This document shows positions 21,777 through 28,417 of a stretch of 39,556 bases of DNA, in pieces. Origin of the DNA: Gammaproteobacteria bacterium (lineage in GTDB: Bacteria > Pseudomonadota > Gammaproteobacteria > Chromatiales > Chromatiaceae); NCBI GenBank assembly GCA_009908845.1, contig JAAAOQ010000054.1, forward strand, positions 1-39,556. The letters are read 5' to 3'. A program made the translations under genes and the position numbers. Each line of letters opens with the position of its first letter. Position 1 is the stretch's first letter. The notes under the pieces were generated by a model. That model saw only the letters and a list, made by a program, of their open reading frames with translations, did no database searches and was not told the DNA's origin.

Positions 21777-21830
21777 TGTGGGCCCATCTCTCGCTTGCCA
21801 GACGTAACGCCACAAGCCAAACTCTGCCGC

Positions 21831-22109
21831 GTGATCCGGAGTTTCAGACACAAGGGCCTCGAGCGCTTCTTCAGAACGGGGAAGCAGTCGGGCATTCAAG
21901 CCCAGCATGCCAAGCGACTGCGCTTGATTCTCGGCCGACTGAATGCCTCCGCCAAGCCATCGGACATGGACCTGCCGGGGTTGCATCTACACCCGCTCTC
22001 GGGCGACCGGCAAAGAATCTGGTCGGTCAAGGTGAGCGGCAACTGGCGAGTCACCTTCAGTTTTTCCGGAACGCACGCCGAAGTCGTCGATTACGAAGAC
22101 TATCACTGA
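21831..22109 (+). CDS. higB: HigB/RelE-type mRNA interferase toxin
   Basis: A 92-residue toxin starting at GTG 21831 (read as MIRSFRHKGLERFFRTG). It has the family pattern HAKRLRLILGRLNASAKPSDMDLPGL, HPLSGDRQRIWSVKVSGNWRVTF and a terminal YEDYH, with the catalytic histidine region at the end intact. HigB-type toxins cut mRNA on the ribosome. The antitoxin gene follows after 9 bp, toxin first, as is typical of higBA. Translation before GTG 21831 in this frame is unlike the family. The ribosome site before GTG is weak, which fits tight translational control. The pair lies between two direct repeats of the GH57 gene end. Confidence 0.92.
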   Translation: MIRSFRHKGLERFFRTGKQSGIQAQHAKRLRLILGRLNASAKPSDMDLPGLHLHPLSGDRQRIWSVKVSGNWRVTFSFSGTHAEVVDYEDYH

Positions 22110-22118
22110 GCGAAGATC

Positions 22119-22406
22119 ATGCAGATGCACAATCCGCCGCATCCGGGTGAAATCATCAGAGAACTCTGTCTCGAACCCCTCGGCCTGTCGGTCACCGATA
22201 CGGCCAAGGCCCTCGGCGTTAGTCCCGAGACACTCTCCGGCATTCTCGACGGCAAGGCCGGCATCAGCCCCGAGATGGCCGTCCGCCTATCGATCGCGTT
22301 CGACACCTCTGCGGAGAGCTGGCTGAACCAGCAAATGCAATTCGACCTTTGGCAGGCGGAGCAACACCGTAACGAACTGAAGGTGGAGCGGCTGTCGGCG
22401 GCATAG
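22119..22406 (+). CDS. higA: HigA-type antitoxin (XRE helix-turn-helix)
   Basis: A 95-residue antitoxin. [20 protein letters not shown] is the standard HigA start. The helix-turn-helix follows ([20 protein letters not shown]), then [20 protein letters not shown] and a C-terminal arm rich in charged residues. It should bind and neutralise HigB and repress their shared promoter, which would lie in 21777-21830; no clear -35/-10 pair was found there. Two ATG codons (22119 and 22125) are possible starts. Confidence 0.93.
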   Translation: MQMHNPPHPGEIIRELCLEPLGLSVTDTAKALGVSPETLSGILDGKAGISPEMAVRLSIAFDTSAESWLNQQMQFDLWQAEQHRNELKVERLSAA

Positions 22407-22420
22407 GCAACCGAACCGCA

Positions 22421-23356
22421 TCAACCGAGCGATATGGTAACCAGCAGCGACCGCGCGCGACTCACGCCGACGTAGGTGTCGGTGACGAGCCGAGGCGTAT
22501 CAGCGTCCCGCGGCAAATCGATCACAATCACGGCCTCATTCTCCAGGCCCTTGAAGTTCTCGATCGCCGCAAAGCTGACGGACTTGGGTGGAAAATCGCG
22601 CAACGAATACTCGTCGAGCTCAATGATCTCGGATGCGATGTTCGGCGGAAGCAGCGCCGCCGCCGCCGACTCACCGAAGGCATGCTGTGACAAAATGGTG
22701 ATCTCGGCCGGCAGCACGCCGCCGCGATCGGTCAGTCGCTCCATCTCCGCGGCTAGCACTTCCGCCGCTGCCTGTTTGGTCTTGGCGCGGTGGCGAACGA
22801 CGCTGGGGCCATCACCGGTGCCGCGCACGCCCATATCTGCCCCCAGCGCATGGACTTCCGCCAGTACCTGGCGTGTGTTGCGGCAATTGCGCTTCAGCGG
22901 CATCCTCGCCGAGGCGTAGGACTCCAGCATGGCCAGCGCGTCCGGATCAGGTTCACCTAAATACCCGGCCTGATTGTTGATGTCGTGAAAGAAGCACCAG
23001 CGCCCGTTCTCCATGCCACCCTTCAACACGTTATCGAGCCGGTCCAGCGCATCCATGCTGAGCAGGTCTTGTCCCTCGTCCGCGATCAACGCGTCGAACT
23101 GACCGACACCGGCACGTCGCGCTGCCATGGATACCGCCTTGGCGACGCTGACGCTGACCCCGGCGATCGAAAATCGCTTCTCCAGCCAGTGCTTCAGCCA
23201 GGCTGATTGGCAGGCGAGCACCACCTTGTTGCCGGTTCCTGCCCAACGGCGCGCCAACTCCAGGGCAAGGAAGGTCTTCCCGGTACCGGCACCGCCGGCA
23301 CAAATCACTACCCTGACGCCGTCCGTGCACCAGTAATGGCTCGTGCTCGTTCGCAT
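22421..23356 (-). pseudogene. Truncated superfamily 1 helicase / NERD-type ATPase, 3' part
   Basis: The frame contains Walker A GGAGTGKT at residues ~20-27, a Walker B region DALIADEGQDLL, a middle LKRNCRNTRQV block, and the C-terminal SF1 motifs FKGLENEAVIVIDLP and TYVGVSRARSLLVTISLG. Family members (UvrD-like, often with an N-terminal nuclease-related NERD domain) carry 150 or more residues before Walker A. Here only ~19 residues precede it, and they come from a DUF4160 gene fragment read in another frame. ATP binding and hydrolysis motifs remain, but the N-terminal domain is gone, so it is probably a non-functional remnant. It converges on higA. Confidence 0.75.
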
Positions 23357-23398
23357 AGAACAAGACGATCAGGCCAAACACTCGTAGGACGTCGGCAT
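23311..23398 (-). pseudogene. DUF4160 gene remnant joined to the helicase fragment
   Basis: On the minus strand, ATG 23398 begins MPT. One frame over, the sequence continues VLRVFGLIVLFYANEHEPLL followed by VHGRRQG, which is the conserved N-terminus of DUF4160 proteins (small partners of DUF2442, often in toxin-antitoxin-like pairs). A single missing base after MPT accounts for the frame change. The homology stops near 23311, where helicase homology begins. Only about 30 residues remain. Confidence 0.65.
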
Positions 23399-23452
23399 AG
23401 CGATAACGCCGCGCGAGCTGCGGCCAGCCGGCGCGGCCCTCGGATGCTGATC

Positions 23453-23534
23453 CGGCTCAGCCGAAATCGTGCTCGATGATCGCCATCACCCGGCGGCAGA
23501 TCTCGCGGCCGTAATCGGTCCAGAGCCCCTGCCC
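23453..23534. repeat. Right direct repeat (3' end of the intact GH57 gene)
   Basis: This is the authentic end of the GH57 gene at 23457-24923 plus 4 bp beyond its stop. It matches the copy at 21695-21776, and the two repeats bound higBA, the helicase fragment and the DUF4160 remnant (21777-23452). Confidence 0.9.
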
Positions 23535-24923
23535 CCAGTAGCGGTAGCAGCTCGTCTGCGAAGACATCAGATGGAACAGCGCGTTGCGATAGCGCGGATC
23601 ATCGCTCGACGTGCCGGGTTTCAACACGTTTTCGTAGAAGGCTGAGCTCGCCTCCTCCATCGGGCCGAGGACGTTGTCGTAGCCCTTGACCCAGGACAGG
23701 TCGTTGGTCCAGCTGGCGCCATCGACATGGAACTGATGGTCGGACTGCTTCAGCTCCTCGATCACCTTGGCCAGCTTCTCGGGTCCATCACCGGGCTGCA
23801 TCTGCTCCCAGATCTTGCCCTGCTGCACCGGACGGACCTCGGTGAGGTCGCTCTCCTTGATGCCCATCGCGAACAGCTGCTCGAGGTATTCGCTGCCGTT
23901 CATCAGCGGCGTGTCCGAGCCCGAGGCTCCATGCACGGCCTCGAAGAACTTGTCCGGGAACTCGTTCATCATCACGCCGCCGTTCTCGCCGTCGGCGATC
24001 TGGGTCACCAGCGGCGGCACCTGCTTGCCGGCGAGTTCCCAGCGCTGCAGCCCCTGCGCCTCGTACCAGGGCTGCATCTGCGCGACCAGTTTGGTGTCCG
24101 AGCCTTGGGTCTTGACCAGCGCGAGGATGCTCGCCGTCTCGCCCTTGGAGTTGGTGCAGACGAGGCGGTGCGGTAGATGCGGGCGCTGCGGATGCCAGCC
24201 GTTGTCGGTCTGCTCGACGCTGTGCTCCTGCACCAGCACCCATTGATAGCCGCAGTCGTTGAGGGTCTTGACGAACTCGTAGGCGACGTCCGGATGGTTC
24301 GGCAACGCCATCTCCGACGGCGAGAAGCCGCGCACGCGCTCGAGCGCCTCGGTGCCGAACAGGGCGGCGAAGTGGTGTTGGAAGGCCTGGACGTGCAGCC
24401 GATAGTCCTGCACCGGCGTCGAAGGCGCGACCGCATGGCCCCAGGGCATCCCGAGCCATTCGACGGCCCAGTTGTAGTCGGGATTCATGGTGATGCCCTG
24501 GAGGGCGTCGAGCACATGACCCTCACCCATCTGGCGCAAGCCGTAGAGCAGCGTGCCCGAGTACTCGAGCATCACCCGCGGCGATTTGCCTTCGTGGATC
24601 AGCTGCGGGATGAACTCGCCCATGCGCTTGTAGCACCAGACGAAGGTCGGCGCGTTGTGGTTATCGCCGATGTCCTGGTGCTCCATCATGTACTGGAGGT
24701 TGCTGATGATAGCGGCGGTCTGCAGGTCGTCGCCGCCGGCTGGGATCAGCGGTTGGTGCTGGTGCAGCGCGACGGCGCAGGCGGCGCGGATGTTGTTGAA
24801 GTCGACGGCGCCTGGGGATTGGGCGAGCGGCTTCTCTTTGCCTGACTGGATGGCTTGGTCGATCGTCGCTTCACTGCCGCAGATGTTGGGGAGTCCGTCG
24901 ATGAGTTCTGGGAGGTTGGCCAT
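23457..24923 (-). CDS. Glycoside hydrolase family 57 protein
   Basis: A 488-residue intact protein with GH57 motifs in order: HQHQP (54-58), GFSPSEMALP, WVLVQEHSVE and ADGENGG. GH57 enzymes are retaining alpha-glucan hydrolases or branching enzymes with a (beta/alpha)7 barrel; the EHSVE block is where the nucleophile glutamate is expected. No signal peptide is present, so it probably acts on storage glycogen in the cytoplasm. ATG 24923 has AAGGAG 8 bp upstream. Its last 24 codons are duplicated at 21695-21776. A second, divergent GH57 gene lies ~800 bp upstream on the same strand. Exact activity (amylase, 4-alpha-glucanotransferase or branching) is not readable. Confidence 0.9.
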   Translation of the reverse strand: MANLPELIDGLPNICGSEATIDQAIQSGKEKPLAQSPGAVDFNNIRAACAVALHQHQPLIPAGGDDLQTAAIISNLQYMMEHQDIGDNHNAPTFVWCYKRMGEFIPQLIHEGKSPRVMLEYSGTLLYGLRQMGEGHVLDALQGITMNPDYNWAVEWLGMPWGHAVAPSTPVQDYRLHVQAFQHHFAALFGTEALERVRGFSPSEMALPNHPDVAYEFVKTLNDCGYQWVLVQEHSVEQTDNGWHPQRPHLPHRLVCTNSKGETASILALVKTQGSDTKLVAQMQPWYEAQGLQRWELAGKQVPPLVTQIADGENGGVMMNEFPDKFFEAVHGASGSDTPLMNGSEYLEQLFAMGIKESDLTEVRPVQQGKIWEQMQPGDGPEKLAKVIEELKQSDHQFHVDGASWTNDLSWVKGYDNVLGPMEEASSAFYENVLKPGTSSDDPRYRNALFHLMSSQTSCYRYWGQGLWTDYGREICRRVMAIIEHDFG

Positions 24924-25720
24924 GGGGTGGTCTCCTTCGCGATTAGGTCGTCGGTTTCTTGGTTGGGTGGAAGATTAGGCTGAGGGGTTGAGGCTGAGAA
25001 GCATGATCCGTACCGCAAAAGCGGTGTGTGCTGAGCGGCGCCGGCTGCACGATGGGTCTGTAGGCGATCGATTTTGGTTTTGGCGCCACGCTTGGTCGTT
25101 CAGGAGAGATAGCGTTAACCGCATCGAGGTCGGGATGGCTCATTTCGCCTGACAAGGGTGACAGGAAGATGACGCTCATGACCCTGGTCGAGGTTAAATC
25201 GTCTCTGTGCTTGGTCCGGGAGAGCTGCGACTCCTGCGAGCTCGGTTGCAGCGGGCATGTTCGGCTCTGGAAGGCGAAACAGACCGGAGTGGCACCGAAG
25301 GTCAAGCGCTCGCGCTGGGTTCCGGGGGTCGTGCAGCGCCCGCCGGGGGACGCCGTGAATACGGTCCCTGTAGGCTCGGCGATCGCCGTCCTGGCGATCG
25401 ACGCCCCCGGCGGGCGCTGCACGACCCCCTTGCGTCGGTGGCACATCGGATGCTCCTGTTGGCGTATTTTTCGATGCGTGGCCATGGCTAAGAGGGCCTA
25501 TCAAAACGGGCGTTTGATTCGCGCAAGTTCCTGATTTAACGACCACAGGAGGCAGTCTGTTAGGGCTTCTAAGGGTGAGCCACCTTTGGTGAGACACCGC
25601 TCGGGCCGACACGCCACTGACGCACGCGGCCGTGAAGACTGACGGGTTGAGCGCAGGTTTGCACTACCAGGCAGAAAACCTTCAAGTTCAACTGAAACGA
25701 TTCAGTCTGGTCGCTGCATG
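24924..25720. other. Intergenic region between two GH57 genes
   Basis: Nearly 800 bp without a credible gene. It holds the GH57 ribosome site next to 24924 and the long inverted repeat at 25324-25429. Open frames here run through the inverted repeat and show no family pattern. No RNA gene was recognised. Confidence 0.7.
25324..25429. repeat. Perfect 26-bp inverted repeat element (REP-like)
   Basis: The left arm 25324-25349 (GGGGGTCGTGCAGCGCCCGC then CGGGGG) is exactly complementary to 25404-25429. The 54-nt spacer starts ACGCCGTGAATACGGTCCCT, then TAGGCTC, and contains CGGCGATCGCCG. The arm end plus spacer start recur in reverse orientation at 31154-31260, so this is a dispersed family. Confidence 0.85.
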
Positions 25721-26968
25721 TTAGTCGCGGGCCTTTGATGACGGGCTTGATGGCGATGACGGCTTGCGCATCAGGTCAGCGTCGAGTTGGTTGAGAACCC
25801 CCTCGGCGCGGTCGAGATCGGCATCGGCACGATCACACCAGGCCTCGCCCCAGAAGATGTTGCAGCTGGTTTCCGCCCGAAGTAGATGCCAGTGTGCGTC
25901 CTCGAGCCGAGGCTCGAGTGATTCGGGCAGGGGCAGTTCTAGAAGCTCAGGGGTTCCCGCGTCTTCGAGCTGCTCCAGCCATTGGTGCAGGCGCGCGCTG
26001 ACATCCCCATAGCGGGCGATAACCTCGCGCTGGGTCGCGGAGCCGGTCCACTGCGTGAAGCCCGTGCCATGGTGCCAGCCGGTGTTCCAGGCGCCGGTCG
26101 CGACCCGTACCTCGCCGCGCGCGCCGTAGGTGTTCAGATAATCATGGATGAAGGTGGGCCGCAGCTCGGCGTCGCCGGCGCGGATGCGCTCCAGCAATGG
26201 GAGGTAGAAGGCCGACCAGTAGTTGGCCCCTTCGGTGACGTTGCGGAACCAGCCGCCATTCTCGCCGTCGGTCGCGGTCGTGACCAGCGGCGGGAAGTCG
26301 CACCAGCGGGTTCGCTCGGCGACTTCGTTGACGAACCAGTCCACATCCATCCCGGACTCTTGCGCGTCGGAGAGCTCGCGGTCGCGCACCACGACGATGA
26401 TCTCGTCGTCGCCGTAGCGGGCGATGTGCGGCCGGTAGCGCAGCTCTTGCCAGCTCATGGTGTCGACCGGCTCGATGTGCTCGCTGTCGACCAGGACATA
26501 GCGATAGCCGAAGCGGCGCAGCAGCGGGATCAGCTCCATCGCAAAGCCCATCTCGGGCGGCCAGAAGCCCTCGAACCGAGAGCGCCAGAATAGATGGCGC
26601 GCGATGTCCTGCCAGCGCCGCAGATGCTCGGGCCGGTCCGCGGCCGGGAGCAACGGCAGCACCGGGTGGTAATAGCCGGTCCCCAGCACCTCGAACAGCC
26701 GTTGATTCTGAAGGAACCAGAGCAGCTTGCCGCAGTCGACGATGCCGTAGACTCGGGCTTGGAACTCGGGGTTCGAAAGGGTCTCGAGCAGGGTGCCGGA
26801 GAGCGATAGATGGACTCGCGCCAAATCCTCCTGTCCCCAGAGGCTGCGCGGCATCCGGTCGAGCGCGAACAGGATCTCCTTCGCCTCCCAGGCCTGCTCG
26901 CTGAGCAGTTGCTCGAGGTTGCCGGGCGGCTGATGGAGGTTCAGGACCAGGGCGTGATGGGCATGCAT
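25721..26968 (-). CDS. Second glycoside hydrolase family 57 protein
   Basis: A 415-residue protein with GH57 motifs LNLHQPPGN (near the N-terminus), GFWPPEMGFAMEL, YRYVLVDSEHIEPVD and TTATDGENGGW. Motif 2 (F-W-P-P-E) is closer to the textbook GH57 motif than that of the neighbour. There is no signal peptide, so the enzyme is probably cytoplasmic and acts on alpha-glucan. The C-terminal ETSCNIFWGEAWCDRADADL parallels the QTSCYRYWGQGLWTDYGREI of the other GH57 protein, showing common descent. The last ~15 residues are Ser/Pro-rich (KPSSPSSPSSKARD), an apparent low-complexity tail. ATG 26968 follows CGGAGAA at moderate distance. Confidence 0.9.
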   Translation of the reverse strand: MHAHHALVLNLHQPPGNLEQLLSEQAWEAKEILFALDRMPRSLWGQEDLARVHLSLSGTLLETLSNPEFQARVYGIVDCGKLLWFLQNQRLFEVLGTGYYHPVLPLLPAADRPEHLRRWQDIARHLFWRSRFEGFWPPEMGFAMELIPLLRRFGYRYVLVDSEHIEPVDTMSWQELRYRPHIARYGDDEIIVVVRDRELSDAQESGMDVDWFVNEVAERTRWCDFPPLVTTATDGENGGWFRNVTEGANYWSAFYLPLLERIRAGDAELRPTFIHDYLNTYGARGEVRVATGAWNTGWHHGTGFTQWTGSATQREVIARYGDVSARLHQWLEQLEDAGTPELLELPLPESLEPRLEDAHWHLLRAETSCNIFWGEAWCDRADADLDRAEGVLNQLDADLMRKPSSPSSPSSKARD

Positions 26969-27185
26969 CGACAGATCATTCTCCGGCGTGGCAAGACAGC
27001 CCCTAGATCATAGCGGATCAGGCACTGGGACCACTGCCTGGGCATGCATGGACGGCTTGATCTTCGCTGGCAGACACGCGACATTGAGGCTGATACTGGC
27101 GTGCAGTGTCCGCACATCTTTGAGAGACGGCTCAACGCCTGACCGCCACTAGCGCCTATTGCCTGTCCGCATTCCAACACTGCTG

Positions 27186-27212
27186 TTGACCAGATCATCC
27201 TAAGGATATAGC
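27186..27212 (+). promoter_or_regulatory. Possible promoter of the 27236-31039 operon
   Basis: TTGACC (27186-27191) and TATAGC (27207-27212) are separated by 15 bp, shorter than ideal. They lie 24 bp before the first gene of the ABC-transporter operon. Confidence 0.35.
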
Positions 27213-27235
27213 CACAACAGGACCTGATCGCCCCC

Positions 27236-27472
27236 ATGCCTCATGTCATCGTCGACCCCGAGTCCAAATCGCTCGCCGAGCGCTTTGCGCTGATCAAGGC
27301 GCCGAGCAAACGCCGCGCCCGGTTCCCGGAGGGCTGCGTGACCGTCGTTGAGAGCGAGGAGCAGGCACGCGCCGGGCGCGACGAGCAGAAGAAGCTGCAG
27401 CCAGCCGTCGTCTACGGGCCCTCTTCCTCGTCGGAAGGTCAACGCCTCTACTACCTGGTCCGCTGGCTCTGA
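27236..27472 (+). CDS. Small conserved-looking protein of unknown function
   Basis: A 78-residue soluble protein starting MPHVIVDPESKSLAERFALI and ending with VVYGPSSSSEGQRLYYLVRW then L. It is rich in charged residues in the middle (SEEQARAGRDEQKK) and has no signal peptide or membrane segment. No family is recognised. It looks genuine because codon use is like its neighbours, it has an AGGAC-type ribosome site, and its stop lies 5 bp before the ABC ATPase start, implying one operon. Confidence 0.6.
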   Translation: MPHVIVDPESKSLAERFALIKAPSKRRARFPEGCVTVVESEEQARAGRDEQKKLQPAVVYGPSSSSEGQRLYYLVRWL

Positions 27473-27477
27473 CCCCG

Positions 27478-28209
27478 ATGGTCGATACGAGATCAGCGAG
27501 CCGACGCGATGACCGGACACCGGTGCTCGCGGTCGCCGGCATCGGCAAGTCCTACGCCGAGGGCAAGCAGCGGCGCACCGTGCTGGCCGACATTGGCTTC
27601 GAGGTCGCGCGCGGCGAGTGCGTCGCGCTCGTCGGCCAGAGCGGCTCGGGCAAATCGACCTTGCTCAACCTGCTTGCGGGCATCGACAAGCCCGATACCG
27701 GCGATGTCGAGATCATGGGCCGCAGCATCGCGGCGATGGGCGAGCCCGAGCTGACCCTGCTGCGGCGCGAGCACATCGGCTTCATCTACCAGTTCTTCAA
27801 CCTGATCCCGACCCTGACGGTGGCCGAGAACCTGGCGCTGCCGCTCGAGCTCAACCGCATCCCGAGTGCGGTGCGCCGCCAGCGCATCGGCGACTGGCTC
27901 GCGCGGGTCGGGCTCGACGGCCGCGAGCGCGCCTTTCCGGACGAGCTCTCCGGTGGCGAGCAGCAGCGGGTCGCGATCGCCCGCGCCATCATCCACGAGC
28001 CGGCGTTGGTGCTGGCCGACGAGCCGACCGGCAACCTCGACGGGCGCACCGGCAACGTGGTGCTGCAGTTGCTCGCGCACCTGTTCCGCGACGAGGGCCG
28101 CACGCTGATCCTGGTCACCCACAGCCGCGCGGTCTCAGAGATCGCCGACCGCATCCTCGCGCTCGACAATGGCCACCTGACGCACGACACCGAGGCCTTG
28201 TCGTGGTAA
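27478..28209 (+). CDS. ABC transporter ATP-binding protein (LolD/MacB/AttE type)
   Basis: A 243-residue nucleotide-binding subunit: Walker A GQSGSGKST, Q-loop region FIYQFFNLIPTLTVAENLALP, signature LSGGEQQRVAIARA, Walker B LVLADEPTGNLD and H-loop ILVTHS. The FFNLIPTLTV segment and short length are typical of ATPases that work with FtsX-type permeases in lipoprotein or macrolide export (the mechanotransmission class). It should pair with the permease encoded 208 bp downstream. It follows the small unknown gene by 5 bp with no ribosome site of its own, suggesting coupled translation. Confidence 0.93.
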   Translation: MVDTRSASRRDDRTPVLAVAGIGKSYAEGKQRRTVLADIGFEVARGECVALVGQSGSGKSTLLNLLAGIDKPDTGDVEIMGRSIAAMGEPELTLLRREHIGFIYQFFNLIPTLTVAENLALPLELNRIPSAVRRQRIGDWLARVGLDGRERAFPDELSGGEQQRVAIARAIIHEPALVLADEPTGNLDGRTGNVVLQLLAHLFRDEGRTLILVTHSRAVSEIADRILALDNGHLTHDTEALSW

Positions 28210-28417
28210 CGTCCTTGCCCGGCGAGCGCCCGACGACAAACCGCGCAGAGCGCCTGATCGAGCCCGCCACCACCGCAATGGCGACGACACGGGCCGGACA
28301 GGCCATCAACGGCATCGGCCGCTGTCAGGCATCAGGCACGGGACGCGACGGCTCTCCGAGGCGCATCAGCGGCCATCCGTTCGCATCCGCTCAGTACCCT
28401 GACCCCTGGGGCAACGC

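Noticed and set aside
21471-21830. Upstream extension of the higB frame
   Set aside because: It reads the TMEM43 gene start and the GH57 repeat antisense; HigB homology begins exactly at GTG 21831.
25361-25405. GCGATCGC octamer resembling the cyanobacterial HIP1 site
   Set aside because: A single occurrence inside the inverted-repeat spacer is not evidence of a HIP1-type system.
23457-26968. The two GH57 genes as a recent tandem duplication
   Set aside because: They share family motifs but differ strongly in length and sequence, so the divergence is old.
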